64,000 bases of DNA from Colius striatus (Eukaryota > Chordata > Aves > Coliiformes > Coliidae): positions 32,777,031-32,841,030 of the forward strand of contig NC_084790.1 of assembly GCF_028858725.1 (NCBI RefSeq), written 5' to 3'. Below the pieces are notes generated by a model. That model was not told the origin of the DNA. It saw only the letters and a list, made by a program, of their open reading frames with translations, and did not search any database. The translations under genes were made by a program, and so were the position numbers. Of this stretch, positions 1 to 12,070 are shown in pieces (position 1 is the stretch's first letter; each line of letters starts with the position of its first letter).

Positions 1-1492
1 TTTTAATTCAGAGCACTGACAAAGTTCAGCGTCACAAACTAAAGAGAAGCCTTAGTTGGAGTTGTACAGTAGTCACATTAGCAGACTTATCATAGATCCT
101 CCAGTCTAACTCACCTGAAACAGCATCATCAGACAGCATAGACAGAACAAGTTGCCAATAGTCTAGACTAACATAAAATTTTACTTTCAGCCTTAACTCA
201 GTTCTGACTATTTTCATGTCAAGGTTTCACAGAACACCTTTATGCAGTTACCCAACCACACAGGGAATTAACTATGTTTTGAGAAGGCTACTGCTTACCA
301 GTCAAAAGTCCCTAACATAGCCAAAAGTCTCCTTATGGAGACTTATGGACCTTTCATTCCATGAGTAAGCTCCATCTCTATCCACCAAGCAAACTAGCTT
401 AAGTTTGCTTAACAAAGGCAAGTGTTATTTAAGTCTTATACAGATAGGATTTCTAACATACCAGTCCATTCTCAGACGAGTAGTTCTAGGAATTAAATCA
501 GCTGGAGGTCAATTTATTGTAACATGTATTAAAGCTTCCACTTCTTGCAGCAGATTAAGGTACTAACTAAAACCAACCTTCAGGCCACCAAATCATTCTT
601 CTAGCTCCTCACAGCAAAGTACCTGGAGTCTGCAGTCTCCTCCTTCTGAATGCATATACAGAATTAGCACCTAAGCAAGGGCCACAACTTAGGGTTGTTA
701 TTTCTCCAGTCCACCTTGGAGAATAACTTAACCCTTGAGGTTTGAAGTAGCTGCAATACTTACACACAACTAGACCACTAATAAATTTTTAAATTAACTT
801 CTACACTAGCTCTATAAAGCTACATAAGTCTCACTTCAATGCATTCCTTTTTCTTCTTTTGAAATTCATGCCATGAATTTAGGAAATGTCAGAATTACAA
901 AAAACATTCTGTAATTCGTGTTATCTAAGATAGTCACCTCAGCTATTGTGAATCACTTCACTCCCTCCCTCCGAAAAAAGGATGGTCATCTCTTTACAGG
1001 ACAGAATACAACCCCATTATTAATTATTTTAACTAGTGAACCCAGCAAATCACCAGTCTCATTACAGGACATGAGACATACTGTCTCTAAGAATAAGACA
1101 AATTGTAGAAAAACACATAAATTAACCCAATTTTTAAAAATCTGTTAAACCATGTATTTAGAGGGACCACTGAGAATTATATGTGCATGTTTATGTGTAT
1201 AATACATAGTTACTCAGACACCTACATAAATATTTAATATATAAAAAAAATAAAGTGCTTTCTATCAGGTCCCAATGCAGGGACATGATAAAACATTTCA
1301 TCAATTGTAAATCAAATACATATGAAGAATACTACATCAAACATAGATGAAAACTGTTAACACAATATGTACAATCTGGTGGGAGTCCTAAGACAGAACA
1401 ACCCTTCATATACATGGTATATACATATATTCATCTTTACTCAATATATTATGACAATATATATTTTAAAACTTTCTTGTAGCCAAAAATCC
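1..1492 (-). other. RGMB 3' UTR and downstream flank
   Basis: AT-rich sequence after the RGMB stop with no credible coding frame. An AATAAA on the minus strand at 518-513 is a candidate poly(A) signal, but RGM mRNAs can have long 3' UTRs and the true end may be outside the window. An A-rich AATAAA at about 1249 is on the plus strand and is not relevant to RGMB. Confidence 0.5.
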
Positions 1493-2161
1493 CTACAAAA
1501 ACACAACAAGGATCAAGCACATGAGCTCAAGATTGACAAAGAACTTGCTACCTGTGCCCCCACTGCCACTTCCACTGCTGGGAAAGATATGCCAGTGCTC
1601 TCTTCTGGGGTGCAGTGCCTCCACATCCTGTAAGGCACTATGAGCAGCAGCTGTGAAGTTAGCATCACCAGTGGTGAGTAGGTCAAATACACATGAGTGA
1701 AAATAGATGTCCTTCACCAGCATCTTCTCGTGGCATTTGGTGGTGGCAGCTTCCAGTGTGTACACTGACCAGGGATGAGCAGTACCACCCTGAGAGAGCA
1801 ACTGCCCCATCACAGGCAATGGTAAGTGGCCACTATTATCAATACGTTCACTTGAAGGGCAACCATTCACACACAGCTGCAGATCTTGGCTCTCCTCGAA
1901 GGCCATCACCAACTCCTGAGGCATCTGAATGGCTAATGTTAAGTAGTGTCCAAGCTGGCGTATATACACCGTGGTCCCAATATACCTGGCATGCATTTCA
2001 ATGTATTTGCCACCGACTTTCTCCACAATTTGCAAGCTCTCGGTGTTCTCATTACTTCCACTTATTGTACCATCAACAAAAGCTGCAGGCAAGTCACCAG
2101 TCACTGCTTGATATACTTTCTGATCTATACAGCCTTGATACGATTTAAAGATAATAGTTAT
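1493..2161 (-). CDS. RGMB: RGMB coding exon 3 (terminal)
   Basis: 669 nt coding residues 211-432 and the stop codon at 1495-1493. It starts ITIIFKS after the acceptor TCCTGCCAG|ATAACT and contains [59 protein letters not shown] and [15 protein letters not shown]. It ends in a hydrophobic GPI-attachment-type tail (CLILVVFL). A homopolymer of 19 C (minus strand) lies just upstream of the acceptor. Confidence 0.96.
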   Translation of the reverse strand: MTIIFKSYQGCIDQKVYQAVTGDLPAAFVDGTISGSNENTESLQIVEKVGGKYIEMHARYIGTTVYIRQLGHYLTLAIQMPQELVMAFEESQDLQLCVNGCPSSERIDNSGHLPLPVMGQLLSQGGTAHPWSVYTLEAATTKCHEKMLVKDIYFHSCVFDLLTTGDANFTAAAHSALQDVEALHPRREHWHIFPSSGSGSGGTGSKFFVNLELMCLILVVFL

Positions 2162-5100
2162 CTGGCAGGAGGCGGGGGGGGGGGGGGGGGGGAAGAAGAA
2201 AAAGAAGCAAAGTTAGTGGAAGAAATATCAGTCCCTTTTTGTTTTACAGTTGAACATATCTGTGACTGCTCACTACCTCAGAGCTTGGTAACTGTCTCCA
2301 ACTCATGCCCAAAGGAAAAGAGACACACACTTAAAGCAAGGTTTTACTAGATAGCAACTGTTAAATTTGTTCCTAGGTTGTCCTGGAAGCAAGACTATTA
2401 GCATGTGGCAACAGACACAAGGTCAGGAAAGGCAAAGGCTTTACACGTAATCAAGTCTCAGAACTCTCTCCTGGCTAAGAGTTTCTTAACACTTTGGAAT
2501 GCATCCTGCAGTCACAGAGAAGTTTAAGTGCCAAGTAATAGCCACAATGTTACCTACTATGGCAAAATCAGAATGAGACTGTGTGAAATCACAGAAAGGT
2601 ACAAGAGAACACAGCTTCCACCACTCATGATATTCTCGTTACTCCTTTTACAGTGTACTGCGGTACCGGACATTTGTTGGATGTGTTGCCAGGATTAGCT
2701 GTGTGAGATTACTTTAAAAGCACTGATGTATTTAGTGATTTATCAGGTATTAATACAACAGGCAGTGAGAAAAGAGATGGAAAACCAACAAAAACGATGA
2801 CTCAAACAACTGCTTAGGACTCCTGAATCTGTTAGTCTTAGAAGCTGGGAGATTTGACACTTTTCGGCCACTGTTGCTAGAAAACATGCCCATGGAGAAA
2901 CAAAATGAGACTGAAAGATGCTCAAAGACATGCTTTTGAAGAATGACTTCCAACAGAGAAACCGGGAGTATAAATCAATTACTCATTCTTCTAAGATTAT
3001 ACAGAAAGAGTAGGTTGTCCAGTTTTACTTCAAGGCAATAATTAGGCTATTTGACAGACCAAGTTTGGAGTGTCTAGTCACTTTTCCTGAAATAAAAACT
3101 GTAACAGAATCATATATAAATATTAGAAACAGATACACTACTTCCTTTACACTTTCAGAGGGGATTGACTTCTTGAAAAAGTCTAAGGGAATCTTGCACC
3201 ATGAATAAGTATTTTAATCATTATTTTAATCATTGGTTGACTTTTCTAGAATTTAAGCAGTCTGCTAAAAGAATCAGAGTACTCCAAAATCTATGAGAAG
3301 GTATTTTCAATTTAACACTACATTTTTCTCTTTAAAATTTGCTCTATAGCAACCTCATATTTTAATTTCAATTAACCAGCATATGCACAACAGCTTTTGT
3401 CTTCTACTCCTCTGCTTTGAAGTAAGAGATACAGGTTAAATAAACAGCTGATAACAGACAGTCCGAATAAAACCTCTACCCTAATACACCTCAACCTTCC
3501 ACACCACAGTTATGTAAGGAAAAAGCCTTCCCTTCTCACTCCCCCCATTGCAACAATTTCAGCTTTAGAGTATGCAGACATACCTTAAACACTATTACAT
3601 CACTTTTCAATGGTTTGACCAATTGGTTGGTGTTTTGTCAGTCTTTCTAAGATACAGAGATAATAACTTACAATTTAGATTTCATGGGTTCCCACTGGTG
3701 CTGTCTGACTGGAATTTTCTAATGTTTTTTCATTATGTTAATCAGTTATACATCTAGTTTGAGACCATCTGTAGTTAACCAACTTAGTAAACTGATGTCT
3801 GTGGACCACAGCTAAGATGGAATGTCTATGCCCAAAATTCAGAAGATGCACAAGTGCCCTTGCTGCTATAAAGATTACTTCACAACTCTATGCTTAGTGA
3901 AGATTGGCAACCCTGAGAATAGAAACCTGAGATCTTTGAAGTGATTAGTGTTTCTGCATATAATACAGAGCCTCACACAGTAAATCAGATCTCATATTTT
4001 ATATAACACAGTTTTGATGAAACAGACTTCTATCTCAACCTGCTCAGACAAAGCAGCATTCTCACTTTCTCAAGCACATTCAAGTCAATCACATTCAAGT
4101 AATGATGTACATTTCAACAGAAGGAAAGCTCTAAATCTGCTCAGCATTTGAACAAGCCCAGAGTCAAAAAGCATTAATGGTTGTAATGTGATGCAGAACA
4201 GGCTACTTGACAAAGCAGTTAATCAAGGCACTTGGAGACAGAGGAACAGAACAGAAGCCTTCACACTAAGACAACATTAGCAATAACATCACATACTGAA
4301 TGAGGATAAGGAAGGAGAATTGCAAGAAAAAGATAAAATCCCTTGGCTGCGGATAAGTACAGTTTGATAGCACAACACACGGAGAGAAGAAAAGGCACAG
4401 TAACACTAATAAAGGAACATACTAAGCAAGTGATGCACAACACACTTGCTCACCACACAGAAGGCAATGCTCAGCCCATTACGTTCCCAAGACAAGATCC
4501 CTCCTCTATGCTCCCAGACAGCCCGTCCCAGATATACATGTGCTGGATGTCGTACAGTATTGAATATCCTCTTGGATAGTTCAGTCAGCTGTCCTGGCTG
4601 TGCCCCCTCCCAGCTTCTTGTGAAACTTAACTCTGACCCCAGTAAAGCTGCCCATGTGTCACTATTTACAGACTAGAAACTAACCGCCCTTTCTTTAGGG
4701 CAGTAAAATCCAAATGCCAACATCTTCACGTGAAGAAAGATCTTTGAAAGTTTGGTGTCTGAACCTTGCTCTCTGGACACGTACAGAGCTCTTAAGCTAC
4801 TGCACTGAGTAACTTTAAAAGATGAAAATAAGGTCGTTCCAGAGACTTGTCTGAAGATACACAAGCGTCAACCACATTAAGAGTACTTAAAACAAACTAA
4901 AAACCCACACATTCAATCTGCACTTTGGATTTTGGAGATATTCAAGAGACTGATAGATGAGGTGTTGAGGGATATAGTTCAGTTTAGTGATGGACTTTGC
5001 AGTGTGAGGTTAGTGGCTGGATGCAATCTTAAAGGCCTTCTCCAACCGTAGTGATTCTAAGAGTTGCATGTGCAAAAGACACTTTGCTGCTTTTATGAAT

Positions 5101-8100
5101 ATTGAGGGTTGGGAAGGCATGGTGCAGGTAAACTGTCCAGGGAAGACAAGGGAAAGCTTCATGATGCTGGCGACAATGTCTCAGAAGCCAGAACTGCTGT
5201 TATTACAAATCCAGGCACAATAAGCCCTCTTCATCCTACTGTACTTCATCCTGCTTCTGTGGTACACAAGCACTACAAGACATTTTAACCTGACACATTC
5301 CTGTTTCATGTCAGAGGAGAAAACATGAAGGGAAGGCATGTGTTTTCCGTTCACAACAGAGAAATTAAAGAGGAAATCCACCTGAAAACAAGACAGCTTA
5401 GAATTACATCATTTCCAAAAGGAGTGCCAAATTCACTCCAGAAAGTGTTTCTTGAATGCGGTTAAGCAAGAAGGCCACAGTTCAATCCTCTCAGAAATCA
5501 AACTACTATTAATTTCAAAACTATCCAGAACTTGACTATAGTTAAGAATCTTTAATAAACAGGAACTGGAGCTCCTTTTCTCACGTGGACAACTCAAGTA
5601 GAAAGGTTGTGCCTCTCCCCATGGTATGACTACGAAGCTTAGGTGGTTAAGAAGCAGAAAGTAAAACCTGTTTAAGTGCATAACATTAACATCTAACTCC
5701 CACCACCATGTCTGAGAAAAGGCTGCCACTTACAATCACTAATTTATACTTGGTCCTACTGCACCCAAGAGACTTCCAGAGGCTTTAGACAAATTCAAAC
5801 AGATGTTGCTGAGTGAGTATGTATGTGTATCTTTTTTCTTCTCCGCTCCAAGGCAAACATTAAAGGCACTGTCTCTAACAGTTGGATCATCACGAAATAG
5901 CTGGGAAAGCGAGTTTAATCTCTCCCTTCTTTTTCTTTCTGACAGACTTTCTGTAAGAGTTTTGGGTAGGTCACTGCCATCTTTATGTCTGATTTCTCCA
6001 GCTTTGAAGAGCTCCCCTGTCATGGAAGCTGTTCTGAGATTTTGTGAAGGTAAACGGCTATTACAAAGGACTGTACAGGCAGCAGGTATAAAAGCTATTA
6101 TAGAAGCTATTAAAAAGATGGTATTGTGGGGTTTTTATTTATTGAGTGCTTTTTTTGGAAGGGTACAAAGTCTTTACTGGCTTTCATGGCATGATAAGTG
6201 TTCTGGTTATTACTAGAGTAGTTGTCTCTAAATAGCAAATAAGTCAGAGATGCTTGGGCTTGCCTACAGAAAACTTTCACTCTTTGTAGTAATTGGAAAT
6301 GGAGTTTTTCCTATCCAGATTTTTGTAGTGGATATGTTAGGTGTAAGTATCCCTTTTCCCTTTTATAGCAGCCTGTTCCATAAATAAATAAAGGAGAGAA
6401 AATTTATCTTGCTAAGCTACTGTTATATTCAAACAACCTTCATTTCCTACAAACAGGTGTGCTGATAAGCTTGATTACCTGCAAAAGAAAGAAAAAAACT
6501 GAAAGACTGTACAACATTTAACAGACACTAGCATTAGAGACATTTCCAATATCCTAAACCACATGTCTTATTTCATGCAATTGCTTCTGCACACTTAGCT
6601 GTACTTGTGCAACAGTAGGGATGTTAAAACACTAGTATAAATGCGAAAAATCCATTGCTATTTTTTTCCAGAATAAGTCAATGAAAAAGACAAAATCACT
6701 TAGAATAAAGACAGAAGACACACCCTTTAAAACATGTATATACATTTACCTCCTGAAGTTCTCTTGCTTGTCTTTTTGAGAAGACACATACCAGACTACA
6801 TGCTACTGTATTAAATAATTTTCATAATGTAGCTAAAGGGCAAGATAGATCACCTGTCTACTACCATCACACCCTAACCACCCACACAATTAGTATATGA
6901 GGAGACTTAACTTTTTCCTCCAGTACTAAAGGACATTCTGCAATACTTCAGCAAAAGTGAGGATAAAAGCTTACTGCAGATTACGAATGTAGTTATTTAA
7001 GTGTCTTTAAAAAAAGTAACTGGAAGATGTTTCAAGGGATGCAAGTCTCTCTTGCAAAGCTTAGTCAAGTTAGCCTCGTACTCTAATTTTATACACCTTT
7101 TAGAACTCATTCATGATTCAGATTGTTCTGAACAGGTAAAACCAAAGAAAAGGCAATTTTGAATTTGAGTGATGTCCAATCTCTGGCTTGTGGCAAATGC
7201 AAAACTTCACCTCAGTGATATTAGCACAGAAACTAGTCACTACCTCAGGATCAAACATGAAAGCAATAGCAAAATTTTCACTTGCTAATATTACTGCACA
7301 GGCATCCCTGTGGAAGATGTGAAGGCTTCTAACCTACTGTGCTGCTAACCTACCAAACCCCTGCTCCTGATCCCAATAATAAAAAAATACTTCCAATCTA
7401 AAGGAAACACTGAAAATTCTCCGCTACTGATGTTCATAAAAATGTGTACACATAGCTTGACATACCCTTACAATACAAAAGCTACACTACCACAGTTTAA
7501 AAAACCCATTTCACTCCAAAAGGGAATGAGATTTGACAGTACCAGCTTCAAATTTATGTTTAATTAATTTCTTTTATTAATAGAAAGATGACCTGGTAAA
7601 TTCCAAGCATTTTTCACTTGTCTCTGGAAGTATATTTAAGGATATCTTAGCCAGGCTTATGATTCACACCTCCTCCTTTTCTTCCTATTTTTCTTTCCTC
7701 CTCCTTTTCTCCTACACCCTTGCTATCTGCCTTCATCAGAAAGAGACACGTACTTATTCTTAAGGTAAGGAAACATTATAAGATATCAGTATTAGCATAT
7801 GTATTCATTCTCTAGCCCCTTCAAGTGGCTGAGAGTAGACCAATCTTAAGTCTTGCTTGTCTGAATACCGACTTAAAACTATCAGCAGAATTTTGGTTGC
7901 TGCTTCTTTAGGAAATCCAGGGTATTAAGACAACCATTTGGCATCAGTGCAATTTTTTTTTTTTTTTTTGCTATGTCCTCTCAGTTCTCTGCAGTTCTTT
8001 TCTCTAAACCATCAGTTTCTTGGTAAGTCATTTGTTGTACTACTTGGTCTACATTTATTGCTTTCTAGTGTTATGGCTATAGAATTTAGAGAGTTAACGA

Positions 8101-11100
8101 AAAGCAGAGACTTGTACTCTTTCCTTGCTCCTTGACTAGAATTTTGACAGTGCAGAAACAGCCACAAACGCTGCCATCCTGTTAGTATCCTTAAGGGCTT
8201 ACATGGTGAAGTATATGTTTGTTTTCTGGCAAGGAAGAGTAGAAGGAAAAAAAAAACCTGTTTTGTTTGATTATCAGAAAAGGGTAAGTTTTACTTTCTT
8301 GAACTACTGCCTAGAAGATTCTCAAGCTGCTACACTTCTTAACTGTTAAAGGGCTAAGTGACTTGAGTGTTTTGGCCTTTTACTTCTCATGTATGCACAG
8401 TGCTTAAGAACATTCCATACCTTATTTGTTGCAGTTGCACTTGATCCTGGGACCACAGGCACATTGGTCACTTGCACTGACAAGTAGTTATTGTCTATGA
8501 GGGGCCAAGCACCTTCCACTTTGCATGTCTGGAAGTGATCCTTGAAAGTCCTCAGGTGAGGATCACCAAACAAGCCACAAAATAGGTAAGTAGGAGGATT
8601 CTTCTCCCCTCCTTGATGTTCTGTGGTTTCTGTGTGCCCATTGTAATTGCAAGGATCATGGGTTACTTCAGGGTTGGTGGAGGATGTGGGTCCATCTTTG
8701 GAACAGTTCCTCTGAGTCATGAGGTCACCAATTCCAAGCACTGCTGAATGATAGACAAGGTTTCCACGGCATACTTTGGCATTGCGGTAGGTACAGGCAG
8801 AGTATGCTCGCAAGGCCTTGCAGAACTCCAAATCAAAGCCCCCAGTGGCCAAGTTTAGATGTGAAGTTAAAGTTACAAAGTCAGTGGTGCACTTCTGGAT
8901 TCCACAAGGTGTTTGCAGATGGCAGTCACCTAAGACCAAAACAGATTCCGAAGAGAAATTAAAAAAACCTCTTAGATTGCAATACACCATTCCACATCCA
9001 GGGGTACTGTAGCAAACCACCTGTAGAAAACTTACAGTGCTCCCTCACTAGGGAAACATTACATAATAGAGAAAAGGGGGTTGGAAGGCAGAAAGATAGA
9101 AACACAGGCCAACTCAGAGGCTGACATGACCCATGCATGCCTTAATCCATTACTTGATATTGTCTAGATGAAAATTAAGAGCACTAACTCCTGTGAAGTA
9201 TGCACTCAACATTTCTTTCCAGATATCAAGGTGATGATGCAGTTTTGTGTTTTAGTTAATTAGTCAATAAGCAAGTCTCCATTTAAGTCTTTCGGTAATT
9301 TACACGAGTTACTTTTAAACAGAATCCTGCCCCTCAGAAGCATGTGACAGATGTTTACACAAAAACAGATTGAATGAAGCAGAAATCAAACTTTCTCTTC
9401 AAGAAAGTATGGTGGGGAGAAGGAGGGTAAGGAAATGGGCAGGCCGTAAGTTCAGTTTGCTTTATTTTCCTGCCACTGCCATACTAAAGCTTCACTGCTT
9501 ACTTTCTGGGACTACTGAGTGAGAAATACCACAGCAGTCTGAAGTACCTCTCTTACAGTCTAACAAGACAAAGGATAAGGAAACTCTCATCCTGTGAAAT
9601 CCTGAAGTATTTATTAGTATATACAAAAGGTACTAAGTTCCATTTACATGAACAAACCAGTTAGACCTTATCTGGTCATCTGATTTCTGCAAAGAAGGCA
9701 TAGTTAACACCCCAGCAAGCAAACTGAAGTTTTACAGCCCACTCCACCAACTCACACTGTCATGATCTGAATCCCTTTCAGATTCTCATGGCAGTTAACA
9801 GAGAATCACAGAATGGCAGGGGTTGGAAGGGACCTCTAGACATCATCTAGTCCAACCCCCCTCCTAAAGCAAGTCCACCTAGATCAGGTCACACAGGAAC
9901 ATTGGTCTTCTGCAGTAACTTCTACACAAGAACTCACAAAGAGCAGAAACAAAATTAACAAGACTGCATGTGGCACTAAAGGAACCAGAGCCAGGGTTTA
10001 AAAACAGAAGGACTTAGTCAAAGGACAGATCAGTTTTTTTCCCATTCAAAGTAGTGAAAACAAACATAACAGAAAACGGACCTTCAGAAAGAACATGTGC
10101 AAGACTTGATGCAATAGCTGTCCGAGCACCTGAAACTGTCTACTGAAAACATACTGTACTTATCAGTCCTTTTATGACCTATGAAGTTCAATGGTGCATA
10201 CATTAATTTCTAATTTCAAATTGTCTTAGAGCCCATACTCAACACCACAAAAACGCTTACAAAGACACATGAAGTGTGTAAAAAGGGAAATTACAATACA
10301 GCCAACAGATACTCTTTTCTGTGCTCTCAAACCCCTCTTCTAACATTTCCAATTTGTTTTGTGCACCCTCAAAGTAAAATAGGCATAAAACCGATCTGAT
10401 TTTTTTCAGTCTAGTTAAAGAGTTTCTAAACTCCCCAAAAAATTTCAAAATACTGAAAAATGGACTAAATAGTAATGTAGCACTTCTCATTTTTAAACAC
10501 AGTTGTTTTCTGCAATTCACACAGTGATGAGAAGGTATTGGCAATTTCTTTGCTTACCCCTTAGCTGACCATCCTATAAGTCAGCACTCACTGATTTACT
10601 CTGAATATCCAAACCATGACTTTGTAAGGGCAACAGGTTTTGGCAGTGATGATATGCTAACATGAATCTCCTGTCAAAATCCCAAGACAATAGGACAGAG
10701 TAGAAGGAGGAAGTCTCTAATCGCCAACCAAATTTCTCATTCGATCGTTGTTCAAGTGACATGAAGTCTTGAAAATGAACAGAAAAAGATACTAATAAAA
10801 TTATGTGTTTTCAGGTGCACACACACACACAGAAGACCTATGCTGCAACACTGGTTCAGAGCTTGACTTTCAATGCATCAAAACTCTTCTATTTCCCTTC
10901 AGTTATTTGTGATAATATTTTAATCGTACATAGGTAAGTATAGCTGAGCAAGTTAGTCAAGTTACTAATCTAATAAATCTGTCACTCCACACTCCTTGTA
11001 ACTTTAGGAAATTTGCTTGCTGATTTAAGTGGCCTCTTGATACAAAGAAGAGTAAATAAAGAGTGATCTCACTAAAATTAGATGACCTTTCCCAACAATT

Positions 11101-11706
11101 TATTTTGCTAAAACTACAAATATACGAAAGCTCAAGCTGTAGAGAACATTTTCACAGAACTTTTAACTCCTCAGACCACTTCTGCCTTAAAAATACAGAG
11201 CGCTGCAGGGCACGGGGTACCTTGCCCTCCGCCAAGTAAATGCTGTCCTGAAGGAAAACCAAACAGCCACTCCCGTGTCCAGACCGGCTGCCGCACAGCC
11301 CGGCACTGCCCGTCTTAACCGTGCCACTTCCAGAGCCGCATCGCCCTTCCCACCCGCGGGCTCCCACCCGCGGGCTCCCGCCCGATCTCGCGCAAAGCGC
11401 TACCGCATGCCGCCCACGCAGCGGGAGAGCCGTGCGCGCCCGAACAGACACCGCTGGCGGTGTAACCTTGCACCGGCCCGTGCCCGCGGGGCCGGGGCGT
11501 GTAACACTCTCCCTCCATCAGGCCTGCCTCCATGTCTCGGCCTCCCGCGCAGCTGCCGCCCTCGGGCCTCGGCTTGCCCAAGTACCTGAGCCCAGCAGCT
11601 GCCCCAGGGCGGCGAGGAGGCCGAGGGTGGCAAGCGACGGCCAGTGTGGTCCGCGGCGGCGGCACGGCTCAGCCCCGCCGACGCGGGAAGGCGCGGTTCT
11701 CCCCAT
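1493..11706 (-). CDS. RGMB: RGM domain family member B (repulsive guidance molecule B), complete
   Basis: Three coding exons (11706-11586, 8929-8421, 2161-1493) join in frame to 432 residues; human RGMB is about 437. RGMB is a GPI-anchored cell-surface BMP co-receptor and neogenin ligand. Seen: a hydrophobic signal stretch near residues 24-40, the Cys-rich RGM N-terminal domain starting GDC at 41, the FGDPH autocleavage motif (Asp163-Pro164) opening the partial von Willebrand D domain, conserved [13 protein letters not shown], and a hydrophobic C-terminal tail of the GPI-signal type. The start is the ATG at 11706, matching the usual MG start of the 437-residue form. The frame stays open further upstream and the peptide just before the start resembles the human upstream extension, so a longer N-terminus cannot be excluded. 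The gene points away from RIOK2 with a CpG-rich promoter. All splice sites are GT/AG and no frame break is seen. Identification is secure. Confidence 0.96.
2174..2192. repeat. G19/C19 homopolymer beside the RGMB exon 3 acceptor
   Basis: Nineteen consecutive G on the plus strand, that is C19 in the RGMB pre-mRNA, ending 12 bases upstream of exon 3 and followed by GCCTCCTGCCAG. It therefore makes up most of the polypyrimidine tract. The length is prone to replication slippage and to sequencing error, so treat 19 as approximate. Confidence 0.9.
4290..4655 (-). mobile_element. Old avian ERV LTR fragment (family I)
   Basis: Degenerate copy of a common avian ERV LTR, seen antisense on the plus strand. 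The diagnostic order is: GTGATGCACAACACACTTGCTCACC, then GAATATCCTCTTGGATAGTTCAGTCAGCTGTCCTGGCTGTG, then CCCTCCCAGCTTCTTGTG. The same motifs recur near 38.7-38.85 kb and, in opposite orientation, near 17.16-17.44 kb. Ends are eroded and no target duplication is visible. The family assignment is from memory of avian repeats. Confidence 0.6.
4926..5056 (+). mobile_element. CR1 retroposon 3' end, diverged
   Basis: Contains GAGGTGTTGAGGGATATAGTT, TTAGTGATGGACTTTGCAGTG and a final CTTCTCCAACCGTAGTGATTCTA. This is the typical 3' terminus of an old CR1 subfamily (consensus ending TTTTCCAACC...ATGATTCTA). Severely 5' truncated, as is usual for CR1. Confidence 0.65.
8421..8929 (-). CDS. RGMB: RGMB coding exon 2
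   Basis: 509 nt coding residues 41-210. The acceptor GGTCTTAG|GTGACTGCC completes Gly41; the donor is AATAAG|GTATGG. It carries the Cys-rich RGM domain ([31 protein letters not shown]), the HDPCNY motif and the GDPH autoproteolysis site at residues 162-165. It ends after SSATATNK, where the human exon also ends. Confidence 0.96.
8930..11585 (-). other. RGMB intron 1
   Basis: About 2.7 kb separating the signal-peptide exon from the RGM-domain exon. It holds one CR1 tail (9.8 kb) and a short (CA)n tract near 10816-10831. Its right end (from about 11.2 kb) is part of the CpG-rich block. Nothing else was recognised. Confidence 0.6.
9800..9902 (-). mobile_element. CR1 3' end in RGMB intron 1
   Basis: Starts AGAGAATCACAGAATGGCAG followed by GGTTGGAAGGGACCTCTAGA and CATCTAGTCCAACCCCCCT. 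This is the antisense 3' tail of CR1, about 100 bp, fairly well preserved. Confidence 0.85.
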
Positions 11707-12070
11707 GCCCGTCCATGCAGGTCGCCGGGCCGGCGGCAGGTCGGGGCCGCGGCATGAGACGGCGGGCGGGCGGGCAACCTTCTCTTCGCTGCTTCCTCCT
11801 CCTGTTCTTTTTCCTTCAGTGGCGCGGCGAGGAGTGGCAGCCACCAAGCCGCAGCGCGGCAGGTGCAGGGAGGCGCAGCATGGTGGCTGCAGGACACGGG
11901 CACAAAGACAAAAAGCCGGTAAGCTGCCGAAGCGTGCCCCCGCCCCCGAGCACTCCGCAGGCCGCGCGCTGCCGCCACCGGCCTCGCCCACGTCGCCGCC
12001 TCCCATTGGCTGCTCGGCCTGTCCCACAAACCCCGCGAAGCGCTGGCTCAGGGCCACGCCCCCTGGGACG
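11270..12070 (-). promoter_or_regulatory. CpG-rich promoter and 5' UTR of RGMB
   Basis: A sharply GC- and CpG-rich block in otherwise AT-rich sequence, with many CCGCGG, GGCGGGCGGG and CCCGCC motifs (for example GGCGGGCGGGCGGG near 11761). It covers RGMB exon 1 and the presumed transcription start. Long open frames in several phases on both strands here are a by-product of high GC. No TATA box was identified. Confidence 0.8.
11586..11706 (-). CDS. RGMB: RGMB coding exon 1
   Basis: Codes residues 1-40 plus the first base of Gly41: a short basic/polar N-terminus followed by a Leu/Ala-rich signal-peptide core. The donor reads CTCAG|GTACTTGG on the minus strand (intron starts at 11585). The exon lies inside the CpG-rich block. 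Confidence 0.88.

Larger units (their letters stand above)
2162..8420 (-). other. RGMB intron 2
   Basis: About 6.3 kb between coding exons 3 and 2. Apart from the old LTR fragment near 4.3-4.66 kb and the CR1 3' end near 4.93-5.06 kb it is AT-rich unique-looking sequence, with a T-run near 7951-7970 and a pyrimidine-rich stretch near 7668-7720. No further exon, RNA gene or intact mobile element was recognised. Confidence 0.6.

Noticed and set aside
1693-2350. Plus-strand frames opposite RGMB exon 3
   Set aside because: Complement-strand shadows of a conserved coding exon. One of them runs through the G homopolymer as poly-Gly.
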